Below are positions 7,710-15,916 of a stretch of 37,085 nucleotides of DNA, one piece after another (position 1 is the stretch's first letter; each line of letters begins with the position of its first letter). The stretch comes from CAMEON01 sp045128275 (lineage in GTDB: Bacteria > Bacillota > Clostridia > Oscillospirales > CAG-272), in the NCBI GenBank assembly GCA_045128275.1, contig JBGVRH010000092.1, positions 1-37,085 on the forward strand, given 5' to 3'. The notes beneath the pieces were generated by a model. The model was not told where the DNA came from and did not search any database. It worked only from the letters and a program-made list of their open reading frames with translations. Both the position numbers and the translations under genes were made by a program.

Positions 7710-9182
7710 ATGAAAAAACACCCGAAGGCCGCTCTCCGCTTTGGCTCGGCCGTGGCCGCCATGCTGGCCTTGACCCTGCTCCTGAGCCTGACTGCCTGCT
7801 TTGGCACCCCCGACGTGGAGACTCCCACCGAGGAGGAGTCCCATGAGGTGGTCACGCTGCCCCCCGTCACCCTCCCCGACCTCACCGATGACCGTGTCGT
7901 CACCGATATCACCGAGTACACCGACCGCCTGGAGAAGCTCTTTGTGGGCACGGCTCCCGCCCCCGCTCAGGACTTTACCTATGAGAGCAACGGGGACGGC
8001 ATCACCGTCACGGGCTATACCGGCGGCGAGCTGATCCTGGTCATCCCCGACACCATAGAGGACAAGCCCGTCACCGCCATCGCCGGGTCGGCCTTTGCCG
8101 GCAAGGGCAACCTCAAGGCCATATCGGTGCCCGACAGCGTGAAGACCATCGGCAAGGATGCCTTCAAGGGCTGTGAGAGTCTGTCCTCCCTGCGCACCCC
8201 CGTGTTCACCTGCCCCGATGCCCCTTACTTCGGCGCTCTCTTCGGGGCTTCCTCCTATGAGACCAACGGCGGTAACGTCCCCGTCAGCCTTACCACCCTG
8301 GTGCTGACCGCGGGCGACATTGTCCCCGAATACGCCTTCTACGCCTGTCGCGGCCTGGAGGCGGTCTTCCTCCCCGCGACTGTGACCGAGATAGGCGACT
8401 TCGCCTTCTACGCCTGCGAGGCCCTGGCCCACATCAACACCGCCGACCTTTCCCTGACAAAGGTGGGCGACCGCGCCTTCGCCAACTGCGTGAAACTTTT
8501 GAACCTTACCCTCCCCGCCACCGTCACCTACATGGGCGCAGGCATGCTGGAGGGCTGTGGCAAGCTGGAGACCCTGGCCATCCCCTTCGTAGGCGGCTGT
8601 ACCGATGACTACCCCCTCACCGAGGAGGAGAAGGCCGCCATTGAGGCAGGAGAGACCGTCCACCCCGCCCAGCCCTCGGCCTACCTGGGCTACCTCTTCG
8701 GCGCTTCCTCTCACACCTTCACCGCAGGCTACCTCCCCGCCTCCCTCATCACCGTGGAGATCCTGGAGGGCTGTGAGACCATCCCCGCCAACGCCTTCTT
8801 CGAGTGCGCCTCGGTGCGGGAGTTCATCCTCCCCGCCACGGTCAAGACCATCGGCCGCCGCGCCTTCTACGGCTGTGAGGCCCTGTCCAAGATGACCATC
8901 CCCGCAAGCGTGACCGCTATCGGCGACGACGCCTTCCACGGCTGTATCCGCCTGGTGGAGGTGGAGTTCCCCACCGCTGACGGCACCGTGGAGCTGGGTG
9001 TCCAGACCTTCATGGACTGCCGTTCCCTGGTCACCGTGACCCTTCCCGAGGAGGTCAAGCACCTCCCCAATTCCTGCTTCTCGGGTTGCCTCTCTCTGAA
9101 GACCCTCACCGCCGAGGGCGTGCAGACCCAGGGCAAGCAGGTCTTCCGCCATTGCGATAAGCTCACGGGCTGGAAGAAGTAA
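7710..9182 (+). CDS. BspA-type leucine-rich-repeat surface lipoprotein
   Basis: A 490-residue predicted lipoprotein. The signal peptide ends in the lipobox LTAC with Cys30, followed by an acidic linker. From about residue 85 to the end are irregular LRR_5 (BspA/TpLRR) repeats with the pattern of a short beta strand, 'aF.gC..L', 'v.lP..v..ig..aF'. Examples are ISVPDSVKTIGKDAFKGC and ILPATVKTIGRRAFYGC. Two copies of a longer unit, LFGASS...LP.SL, interrupt the array. Such proteins sit on the cell surface, and some bind host matrix or other bacteria; binding here is not shown. ATG 7710 follows AAAAGGAGG. The next gene, metY, starts only 34 bp downstream. Confidence 0.9.
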   Translation: MKKHPKAALRFGSAVAAMLALTLLLSLTACFGTPDVETPTEEESHEVVTLPPVTLPDLTDDRVVTDITEYTDRLEKLFVGTAPAPAQDFTYESNGDGITVTGYTGGELILVIPDTIEDKPVTAIAGSAFAGKGNLKAISVPDSVKTIGKDAFKGCESLSSLRTPVFTCPDAPYFGALFGASSYETNGGNVPVSLTTLVLTAGDIVPEYAFYACRGLEAVFLPATVTEIGDFAFYACEALAHINTADLSLTKVGDRAFANCVKLLNLTLPATVTYMGAGMLEGCGKLETLAIPFVGGCTDDYPLTEEEKAAIEAGETVHPAQPSAYLGYLFGASSHTFTAGYLPASLITVEILEGCETIPANAFFECASVREFILPATVKTIGRRAFYGCEALSKMTIPASVTAIGDDAFHGCIRLVEVEFPTADGTVELGVQTFMDCRSLVTVTLPEEVKHLPNSCFSGCLSLKTLTAEGVQTQGKQVFRHCDKLTGWKK

Positions 9183-9216
9183 CCAGACCATCCATCAGAA
9201 TAAGGAGATAAACACC

Positions 9217-10491
9217 ATGTCCAACTACAAGCTCGATACCATCTGCGTACAGGGCGGCTACAAGCCCGAGAACGGCGAGGCCCGCACCCTGCCCATCTAC
9301 CAGAGCACCACCTACAAGTACGATTCCGCCGACCACCTGGGCGACCTCTTCGATCTGAAGGCCGACGGCCACATGTACTCCCGCATCTCCAACCCCACCC
9401 TCGCCTGCGTGGAGGCCAAGATCGCCGAGATGGAGGGAGGCGTTGGCGCCATGCTGGTCTCCTCGGGTCAGGCCGCCAACCTCACCGCCGTGCTGAACAT
9501 CACCTCCGCCGGCCAGAACATCATCTCCCTGGCCTCCATCTACGGCGGCACCGTCACCCTTTTCGCCGTCACCCTGAAGAAGATGGGCATTGAGGTGAGA
9601 TTCGCCACCCCCGACATGACCGATGCTGAGATCGAGGCCATGATGGACGAGAACACCCGCCTGCTCTTCGGTGAGACCGTGGCAAACCCCGCCCTGGTGG
9701 TCTTCGATATTGAAAGATACGCCAAGCTGGCTCACAAGCATGATATGCCCCTGGTGGTGGACAACACCTTCGCCACCCCCGTCCTCTGCCGTCCCTTCGA
9801 GTACGGCTGTGATATCGTCACCCACTCCACCACCAAGTACATGGACGGCCACGCCACCGTGGTGGGCGGCTGTATCGTGGACAGCGGTAAGTTCGACTGG
9901 TCTGTGGGCGGCCGCTACCCCGAGCTGACCACCCCCGACGACTCCTACCACGGCGTGGTCTACACCGAGTCCTTCGGCCCCGCCGCTTACGTCACCAAGG
10001 CCAGAGTGCAGATGCTCCGCGACATGGGCAACACCATGTCCCCCATGGCCGCATTCCTGCTCAACCTCGGTCTGGAGACCCTGGCTCTCCGCATGGAGCG
10101 CCACTGCGCCAACGCTCTGGCCGTGGCCAAGTTCCTTGAAAATCACGAGTGCGTGGATTGGGTGGACTACCCCCTGCTGGAAGGTAACGCCCAGTACGAT
10201 CTGGCCAAGAAGTACCTGCCCAAGGGTGCTTGCGGTGTCATCTCCGTTGGCATCAAGGGAGGACGTGCCGCCGCCACCAAGTTCCTGGATAACCTCAAGC
10301 TCCTGAACATCGTGGTTCACGTGGCCGATGCCCGCTCCTGCGCCCTCCACCCCGCCTCCACCACCCACCGCCAGCTCACCGAGGAGCAGCTCAACGCCTG
10401 CGGCGTGAAGCCCGAGCAGGTGCGCCTCTCCATCGGTATCGAGAACATCGAGGACATCCTGGCCGATCTGGATCAGGCACTCCGCGCGTAA
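9217..10491 (+). CDS. metY: O-acetylhomoserine sulfhydrylase (PLP-dependent)
   Basis: A 424-residue Cys/Met-metabolism PLP enzyme. MetY joins O-acetylhomoserine and sulfide to give homocysteine, the direct sulfhydrylation route to methionine. The PLP-binding Lys is Lys207 in HSTTKYMDGHAT. Upstream are the SSGQAAN phosphate-binding segment and LVVDNTFATP with the cofactor-contacting Asp. The length of about 425 and the N-terminal start 'LDTICVQGGYKPENGEARTL' favour MetY over the shorter MetB/MetC enzymes (about 380-400). AAGGAG lies 10 bases or so before ATG 9217. The next gene, metA, makes its substrate. No SAM riboswitch or T-box fits in the 34-bp gap upstream. Confidence 0.95.
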   Translation: MSNYKLDTICVQGGYKPENGEARTLPIYQSTTYKYDSADHLGDLFDLKADGHMYSRISNPTLACVEAKIAEMEGGVGAMLVSSGQAANLTAVLNITSAGQNIISLASIYGGTVTLFAVTLKKMGIEVRFATPDMTDAEIEAMMDENTRLLFGETVANPALVVFDIERYAKLAHKHDMPLVVDNTFATPVLCRPFEYGCDIVTHSTTKYMDGHATVVGGCIVDSGKFDWSVGGRYPELTTPDDSYHGVVYTESFGPAAYVTKARVQMLRDMGNTMSPMAAFLLNLGLETLALRMERHCANALAVAKFLENHECVDWVDYPLLEGNAQYDLAKKYLPKGACGVISVGIKGGRAAATKFLDNLKLLNIVVHVADARSCALHPASTTHRQLTEEQLNACGVKPEQVRLSIGIENIEDILADLDQALRA

Positions 10492-10499
10492 GAACGAGG

Positions 10500-10575
10500 G
10501 GCTCTGCCCCTGACCCCCGCCTAAGGGACTTTTGAAAAAGTCCCTTAGGGATCTTCAAAACCTTCAAAAAGGTCA
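10500..10575 (+). repeat. Hairpin repeat between metY and metA
   Basis: A small GGGGC/GCCCC hairpin is followed by a 13-bp perfect stem, CTAAGGGACTTTT (10521-10533) with AAAAGTCCCTTAG (10536-10548). Then comes GGGATCTTCAAAACCTTCAAAAAGG. The same plan, a long perfect stem followed by GGATCTYCAAAA, occurs in the 219-bp repeats at 22256 and 30701 with different stem bases. It may weaken transcription from metY into metA, but no T-run follows the stem. Confidence 0.65.
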
Positions 10576-10664
10576 TATAAAAAGCATCGGTTTTCCGTCA
10601 AAAAGAAGCTGAGCCGTTGCGAAAAAGCCCTTTCCCAAGAAATAAAACGAAAAGGACTGTCACC

Positions 10665-11582
10665 ATGCCCATTAAAATTCCCAATCTTCTCCCCGCAACC
10701 GATACGTTGCTCAAGGAAAACATCTTCGTGATGACCGAGACCCGCGCCATTACCCAGGATATCCGCCCCCTGCATATCCTCATGCTCAATCTCATGCCCA
10801 AGAAGATCGAGACCGAGACACAGATCGCCCGTCTCATCGGCAACACCCCCCTGCAGGTGGAGCTGGAGCTGCTCCAGACCGCTACCCACAAGTCCAGCCA
10901 CACCTCCGAGGAGCATATGCTGGCCTTCTACAAGACCTTTGACGAGGTCAAGCATAAGAAGTACGACGGCATGATCATCACGGGCGCGCCCGTGGAGCAG
11001 CTCCCCTTTGAGGAGGTGGACTACTGGCCCGAGCTCTGCGAGATCATGGAGTGGAGCAAGACCCACGTCACCTCCACCCTCCACATCTGCTGGGGCGCAC
11101 AGGCGGGACTCTACTACCACTACGGCATCCCCAAGTACCCCCTGGAGCAGAAGCTCTTCGGTGTCTACGAGCACAAGCTGGACTACAACCGCTCCATGCT
11201 CTTCCGCGGCTACGACGACGTGTTCAACGTCCCCCACTCCCGCCACACCACCACCAAGCGTGAGGACATCGAGGCCATCCCCGAGCTGCGCATCGTCACC
11301 AGCTCCGAGGAGGCGGGCGTATTCTGCGCCATGACCGCAAGGGGCAAGCAGATCTACGTCATGGGTCATTCCGAGTACGATGCCGACACTCTGAAGAACG
11401 AGTACCTCCGCGACAAGAACGCGGGCCTGCCCATCCAGCCCCCCGCCCACTATTTCCCCGATGACGATCCTACCCGCGAGCCCATCGTGCGGTGGAGATC
11501 CTGCGCCAATCTGTTCTATTCTAACTGGCTGAATTATTACGTGTACCAGACTACGCCTTATGATGTGAAGGATATTCAGTGA
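10665..11582 (+). CDS. metA: Homoserine O-acetyltransferase (MetA family)
   Basis: A 305-residue cytosolic acyltransferase that activates homoserine for homocysteine synthesis. The catalytic Cys142 lies in HICWGAQAG, and His235 and Glu237 in VMGHSEYD complete the triad. Residue 111 is Glu (in TGAPVEQLPF). In studied MetA proteins Glu at this position goes with acetyl-CoA, and Gly, as in E. coli, with succinyl-CoA, so acetyl transfer is predicted. This agrees with MetY next door. ATG 10665 has AAAGGA at 10651-10656. The open frame continues upstream to 10617, but only this start has a ribosome site and matches family N-termini (MPIKIPN). Confidence 0.95.
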   Translation: MPIKIPNLLPATDTLLKENIFVMTETRAITQDIRPLHILMLNLMPKKIETETQIARLIGNTPLQVELELLQTATHKSSHTSEEHMLAFYKTFDEVKHKKYDGMIITGAPVEQLPFEEVDYWPELCEIMEWSKTHVTSTLHICWGAQAGLYYHYGIPKYPLEQKLFGVYEHKLDYNRSMLFRGYDDVFNVPHSRHTTTKREDIEAIPELRIVTSSEEAGVFCAMTARGKQIYVMGHSEYDADTLKNEYLRDKNAGLPIQPPAHYFPDDDPTREPIVRWRSCANLFYSNWLNYYVYQTTPYDVKDIQ

Positions 11583-11646
11583 TGGATATGAGAAAAGGGG
11601 CTGGGACAAATTGAATATTTTGATTTTGCGCCTATAAAAAAGCACA

Positions 11647-11690
11647 AAAAAACCAAGATCAATCAACTGATTTGACCTTGGTTTTTTGTT
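11647..11690. terminator. Bidirectional intrinsic terminator between metA and the LiaF-like gene
   Basis: AAAAAACCAAG (11647-11657) pairs with CTTGGTTTTTT (11677-11687), giving U-runs on both strands. It serves the convergent metA (+) and LiaF-like (-) genes. Wider out, AAAAGGGGCTG (11593-11603) is complementary to CAGCCCCTTTT (11732-11742). Confidence 0.85.
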
Positions 11691-11745
11691 ATGGTTGCAC
11701 ACAATGTTCACAATTTGTTAATGCTATGAAGCAGCCCCTTTTTTG

Positions 11746-12444
11746 TCAGACGAAGTGGATGGCGATGGATCCCAGATGGTTGTTTCCCTTGATGTAAAGA
11801 ACGGGACCTTCAGTCGCGCTGTATGTGGGGGTCTCGATGGAGCCCAAATGATGCTTTATGTCCTCGACCAGCGTCCATGACGAGGGGACGTTGATGGTCA
11901 TGACACCGAGGTTGTTGGAGACGATGAGGGTTTGATCGCCATGGTATTGATCCGTGTTTTGAAAATGAATGGTGCATTCGCCCAGCTTATTGGAAATGGT
12001 GTTCGGGGTAAAATGCTCGCAATCGACGTAGACGGTGGAGGTGTTGAGCCTGTTCTCCTGACCAATGGAGACGTGGGAGTGCTTGCGTTTGACGCCAAGC
12101 TTGCGGGATGGGAGCAACAAGGCGAAGCCGACGTGCAACAGGAGCGCGATCAGGAGCGCGAGCCAATTATTGATGATGCTCTCGGTCTCCAAGCCGCAGA
12201 GAATGGCTATGTTTTTCTCAAACAGCAGAAATATGACGAACAGGGGGAGGAAGATCACGGAGATCTTGCCCTTGCACAAAAGAGTGACGGTATAGACGAG
12301 CAGGAGGAATCCGATAATCAGGGAGAAGACGGACACGTCTCCTGCGGCACCGAGCAGGGTGGGAATGATGCCGATCGCATCGAGGATGATGAGGACTGCG
12401 GAAAGCAGGAATCCGAGTCCCCAAAAAAGTCTTGTTTTTTTCAT
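11746..12444 (-). CDS. LiaF-like four-helix membrane protein
   Basis: A 232-residue protein with four predicted membrane segments in the first 120 residues, then a soluble C-terminal half with short beta-rich repeats (HLGSIETPTY and HLGSIAIHFV end similarly). This matches the LiaF/YvqF plan of an N-terminal membrane domain and a C-terminal DUF2154-like beta domain. In Bacillus, LiaF restrains a cell-envelope stress sensor; a similar role here is inferred. It starts 15 bp after the LytTR gene, and its GGAGG overlaps the end of that gene, so the two are probably translated from one mRNA. The pair looks less GC-rich than its neighbours. Confidence 0.65.
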   Translation of the reverse strand: MKKTRLFWGLGFLLSAVLIILDAIGIIPTLLGAAGDVSVFSLIIGFLLLVYTVTLLCKGKISVIFLPLFVIFLLFEKNIAILCGLETESIINNWLALLIALLLHVGFALLLPSRKLGVKRKHSHVSIGQENRLNTSTVYVDCEHFTPNTISNKLGECTIHFQNTDQYHGDQTLIVSNNLGVMTINVPSSWTLVEDIKHHLGSIETPTYSATEGPVLYIKGNNHLGSIAIHFV

Positions 12445-12459
12445 AGGGGTAACCTCCGT

Positions 12460-12912
12460 TTAGCGTTTGATTTCGTCCAGCTTATGCCGGAGAAGCTTGG
12501 AATAGGCGCGTGAGAACCAGACCTTTTTGTCAGAGCCATAAAAGGTCAGGATGCCGTTGCCGACCACCTCGCGTTGGATGGAGCTGACCTGCACGAGATT
12601 GGCCACAACGGATTTGGATACTCTGGTAAAGCAGGGATCCATGATGCTTTCCAGCTCATAGAGCTTATAGTTCGCGGTGAAGATGCTGTCCTTCGTGTGG
12701 GCGTAGACCGTTCCGCCGGAACTTTCGAAATAGAGAATCTCATTTTTGGGAACAAAATGCTCTGCGCCTCCCAAGGATAGGACGACGGTGTCTTTGCGTG
12801 TCAGAAGCTCCTCGATGGCTCTCATCAGCCGTTCCGTGCGGTCGGTTTCCTCGCGGCATCGAATAACGATCTCCTCCGAATCGGATAATTCGAGTCTTAT
12901 CCTCACGGGCAT
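12460..12912 (-). CDS. LytTR-family DNA-binding regulator
   Basis: A 150-residue transcription regulator without a receiver domain. Residues 1-45 form a short charged N-terminal part. From about 48 to the end runs a LytTR domain with FVPKNEILYFESSGGTVYAH, CFTRVSKSVVANL and the C-terminal 'VWFSRAYSKLLRHKL' (family SR.Y...L). LytTR proteins bind direct repeats upstream of target promoters. ATG at 12912 has AAGGAGGG just upstream, and a good promoter lies at 12939-12967. Stand-alone LytTR genes paired with a small membrane protein are common in Clostridia. The LiaF-like partner could sense the envelope and control it. Confidence 0.88.
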   Translation of the reverse strand: MPVRIRLELSDSEEIVIRCREETDRTERLMRAIEELLTRKDTVVLSLGGAEHFVPKNEILYFESSGGTVYAHTKDSIFTANYKLYELESIMDPCFTRVSKSVVANLVQVSSIQREVVGNGILTFYGSDKKVWFSRAYSKLLRHKLDEIKR

Positions 12913-12938
12913 CCCTCCTTCTTCTGTATTTCGTTACC

Positions 12939-12967
12939 ATTATAGCATGTTTGTCGGATATTGTAAA
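12939..12967 (-). promoter_or_regulatory. Promoter of the LytTR/LiaF-like operon
   Basis: Read on the minus strand, TTTACA (12967-12962), a 17-bp spacer and TATAAT (12944-12939) with TGC before the -10. It lies about 27 bp before the LytTR start codon. Confidence 0.85.
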
Positions 12968-13010
12968 GAGGTTTTGTGTGACAGGTGTTTTTTAGAGGAT
13001 AAGCGGTATA

Positions 13011-13054
13011 TAAAACCGCCCCCAACGCATTTCTGCATTGGGGGCGGTCTTTTT
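13011..13054 (-). terminator. Intrinsic terminator after the MBL-LamG lipoprotein gene
   Basis: A 15-base stem with one mismatch (13015-13029 with 13034-13048), rich in ACCGCCCCC. On the minus strand it is followed by TTTTATAT. T residues also follow on the plus strand. Confidence 0.88.
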
Positions 13055-13083
13055 GTCTATATCAGAGGCAAATCAGCGTGACG

Positions 13084-14994
13084 TTACTCCGCCACAACCC
13101 CATCCACCACCGCATTAGCCATAACCTCCTCGGCGGTCAGGGCGCGGTCGTAGAAGCGGATGGCGCGGTAGGTGGTGTCAAAGGTCTTGGCGGCGGCATC
13201 GTGGCCGATGAACAGATCCGGTGCGCCCAGAGAGCCGGTGATGGTGGCGACCTCACCCTTGAGCTCACCGTTGACGTAAATGCAGGCCTTGCCGTTCTGC
13301 TCAAAGGTCAGGGTGATCAGGCTGTTCTGCAGAAGATCCAGACAGCCCTTGATCTTGATGCGGGCACCGGCGTTGATCGCAAACTTCAGCTCCAGCTCGT
13401 TGTTGGAATTGCGGCGGAACAGAGCCACCTGGTCGCCGCTGCTGTTGAGGAAGGTGTTGAAATCCGCGCCCTTGGACACGAAATCACCAAACAGGATCTC
13501 CACGGTGAAGGCCTGGCCGTTGACAACGTTCACCACGCTCTCGGGGAACTTGTGCTTGGCGTTGTAGGTCTTCAGACCCGCGTCGGTGAAGTAGTTGGTA
13601 TCGTCCTTGGCGATCTTCATATCGTGGCCGCCCACCAGATCCTCCCACTTGTCGGAATCCTTGTTGTGGCCGTCGCGGTCGTTCTGGGTACCGCTGTAGT
13701 AGGCCACCAGACCCTCGCTGACGTAGTCATGCTCCACGGGGACGATCTCCTCGGGGGGGACGGTTTCCTCGGGCACCATGGTGGGACGCTCGGGAACGGT
13801 ATAGGGGAAGGTGATCTTCATGCCGTCCAGCACGCGATCCCAGAATTTCACCCTGGTGGGATCGGTGGGGTATCTCGAATACAGGCAGGACACGATATTG
13901 TGCTCGTCGGCGGTCAGGAAGGTCTCGCCGTACAGCCACTCGCGCACCTCGTCGATCTGGTAGGTCTTGTTGGCGTTGTTCCAGACCCAGATGGGGGTGG
14001 GCCACAGGTGGACGTTGGCGCCGATGGCCTTGTACACGTCCTTGTTCACGCCTGCCTGGCCGTGGTGCGCCATCTGGACGATGTCGCTCTTGAGCTGGTC
14101 GCCGTAGGTGGTCAGCAGGCGGCGGCCGCCGATGTTGCCCAGGTCATTGAGGAACAGCACGGTCTGCTCACCGATGTGGAAGCGAAGCACGAGAGAGGTA
14201 TCGTTGACGTTGGAGGTGCCGTCGACGGGATCCCAGGTCTGGAGGACCTCGATCTTCACGCCGTCGATCTCAAAGGACAGACCCTTGGCCACGGCCTCCT
14301 TGTTGATCACCGCACCGTTCAGATCGTCGTAGTAGGTGGAGCCTTCCTTGACGGTAGCCCCGATGACCTCGCCGTACTTGTTCATGTTCTCCTTGATCTG
14401 GGAGATCTCTATGTCGGCATTCTGACCGGGGTATTCGGCACTGCCGAACTCGGGGAAGTCGAAGTAGATGTTGTTGATCTTGTAGTTGGAATCGGCGGTG
14501 TAGTCCCGCATCATCTTGGACAGCTCATACATATGATCCTTGTGGGCGTGGGAGAGGAACCAAGCCTCCACCTCGAAGTATTCGTTGTCCCTCAGACCCA
14601 GGATGGCACGGATCGCGGCGGGCATGTAGGGGGCTCTGTCCTTACCCTCGCCGTCGATACCGCCGTCAATGACGATGAGCTTGCCATTGGTGGTCTTGAT
14701 GACGTAGGACTGCATCAGGCTGTTCTTCTCGGGAACCAGCTGGTAGAGCACCACGGGGTCGGGTTCGGGCTCGGTGACCTCCTCGGTGGTGGCCTCCTCG
14801 GTAGGCTCGTCGGTGACCTCGTCGGTAGGAGCTTCGGTGGGCGTATCGGTAGGTGCCTCGGTGGGCGCATCGGTCGCGTTGGGGGTGCCCTCCTCGGAGG
14901 GAGCGGTGGTGTCGGTCACGGGGCCGCTCTGCACGCAAGCGAACAGAAGCACGCAGGACAGAACCAGCAGAAGAGCGATCAAAAGCTTTTTCAT
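13084..14994 (-). CDS. Surface lipoprotein with metallo-beta-lactamase fold and LamG-like domain
   Basis: A 636-residue predicted lipoprotein with an unusual domain pair. The signal peptide ends in LFAC (Cys20). Residues 27-80 are a Thr/Glu/Asp/Pro linker built of repeated TEAPTD-like units. Residues about 85-395 form a metallo-beta-lactamase domain of ComEC-like type, with SHAHKDHM (His149, His151, Asp153, His154), LFLNDLG (Asp284) and MAHHGQAG (His310). Residues about 428-636 look like a LamG/concanavalin-type jelly roll, with AYYSGTQNDRDGHN, ACIYVNGELKG and AIRFYDRALTAEEV. The set suggests a surface hydrolase with a carbohydrate-binding module. The substrate (phosphodiester, lipid or other) is unknown. 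AAAGGA precedes the start. It is probably transcribed alone, with a terminator behind it. Confidence 0.87.
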   Translation of the reverse strand: MKKLLIALLLVLSCVLLFACVQSGPVTDTTAPSEEGTPNATDAPTEAPTDTPTEAPTDEVTDEPTEEATTEEVTEPEPDPVVLYQLVPEKNSLMQSYVIKTTNGKLIVIDGGIDGEGKDRAPYMPAAIRAILGLRDNEYFEVEAWFLSHAHKDHMYELSKMMRDYTADSNYKINNIYFDFPEFGSAEYPGQNADIEISQIKENMNKYGEVIGATVKEGSTYYDDLNGAVINKEAVAKGLSFEIDGVKIEVLQTWDPVDGTSNVNDTSLVLRFHIGEQTVLFLNDLGNIGGRRLLTTYGDQLKSDIVQMAHHGQAGVNKDVYKAIGANVHLWPTPIWVWNNANKTYQIDEVREWLYGETFLTADEHNIVSCLYSRYPTDPTRVKFWDRVLDGMKITFPYTVPERPTMVPEETVPPEEIVPVEHDYVSEGLVAYYSGTQNDRDGHNKDSDKWEDLVGGHDMKIAKDDTNYFTDAGLKTYNAKHKFPESVVNVVNGQAFTVEILFGDFVSKGADFNTFLNSSGDQVALFRRNSNNELELKFAINAGARIKIKGCLDLLQNSLITLTFEQNGKACIYVNGELKGEVATITGSLGAPDLFIGHDAAAKTFDTTYRAIRFYDRALTAEEVMANAVVDGVVAE

Positions 14995-15073
14995 TTCTTT
15001 AAGTCCTTTTCTTATTTTTGCGCCACCCCGCAGGCGAGGTGGTAGATTGTCCTAATTGTACCATGAAACCGGC

Positions 15074-15832
15074 TCAAATCTGTGAATACAATGTTAATTT
15101 TGAACAAAGAGCCTCAAAAAGATCCCCGAAACCGTCCAGCACCTCCTCCGAAACCCGCTCAATGAAGTCCTCGGCCTCTTCCTCGCTTACGTAGACCTCC
15201 CGCTCAGTCACATCGGCTACCCCTTTGCGGTAGAAATCCTCAATCTCCCCCCGCTTGATTTCAAAGGCATCCGCGGGGAAGAAGGGAAGGAAGTCATTGT
15301 CAAAGCGCGGCGTATTCAGAAACATCCTGTACGCGGGCAGGTCGGGATGGCGGCGCAGATACAGAAAGTCCATATCGTACCAGTCCTTTTTCAGGAATGC
15401 GTAGAACCGCGCCACCCCCTCGGGGGTCTCGATCCCGTCCACCAAGCGCAGATGGGCGAACCGCTCCTTGGCGGGGTAGATGAGATCCCGCACCCAGGCA
15501 TTGTCGGTGACCAGATGGCAGAGATACCCCAGGTAGAAGGCCGCCGCAGTTCTGTCCCCTCGCTCCAGGGCGGGGATCAGCCACCGGCTGGAAAACAAAT
15601 GGGGATCACACCGCTCGGGATTCTGCCCCGCGGGGACACCCTCAAAGCGGCGCATGAAGTGGGAGGTATTCTTGTCGGGGGCGTACCCGCCCTCGGGGGT
15701 GGGGGCCCCGCTGTCGGGGGCGATATTCCCCACGACGAAGGCCTCGGTCAGCGGGAGGGCGGGATTCCCTCCCAAAGTCCCCCTGTCCAGCAGAGCCTGC
15801 GCCACGCGGAAATGGATCATCCAAGAAGCCAT
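15074..15832 (-). CDS. Zinc-dependent phospholipase C-like protein
   Basis: A 252-residue protein resembling the zinc-dependent phospholipase C family (PF00882 type), which is common and uncharacterised in Clostridia. The N-terminus MASWMIHFRVAQALL, then VVGNIAPDSG with metal-type Asp, TSHFMRR, and FYLGYLCHLVTDNAWVRDL (His and Asp in one helix) give the expected spread of His/Asp ligands. No signal peptide is visible, so the protein is probably cytosolic, unlike clostridial alpha-toxin. AAAGGA precedes ATG at 15832. It lies behind the pdp terminator on the same strand. Lipase activity is inferred from fold only. Confidence 0.75.
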   Translation of the reverse strand: MASWMIHFRVAQALLDRGTLGGNPALPLTEAFVVGNIAPDSGAPTPEGGYAPDKNTSHFMRRFEGVPAGQNPERCDPHLFSSRWLIPALERGDRTAAAFYLGYLCHLVTDNAWVRDLIYPAKERFAHLRLVDGIETPEGVARFYAFLKKDWYDMDFLYLRRHPDLPAYRMFLNTPRFDNDFLPFFPADAFEIKRGEIEDFYRKGVADVTEREVYVSEEEAEDFIERVSEEVLDGFGDLFEALCSKLTLYSQI

Positions 15833-15854
15833 GTACTATCCTTTCTTTTTTGAA

Positions 15855-15894
15855 AAACAAGGGCGGTTCCCCCACCGAAGCAGAAAAACCGCCC
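15855..15894 (-). terminator. Intrinsic terminator after pdp
   Basis: On the minus strand GGGCGGTT (15894-15887) pairs with AACCGCCC (15868-15861), followed by TTGTTTTT. It lies between pdp and the phospholipase-like gene. Confidence 0.85.
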
Positions 15895-15916
15895 GAAATC
15901 CATGCGTATTTGTGGG

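Noticed and set aside
10492..10664. SAM riboswitch or T-box before metA
   Set aside because: The gap holds a hairpin repeat but no recognisable riboswitch core or T-box sequence.
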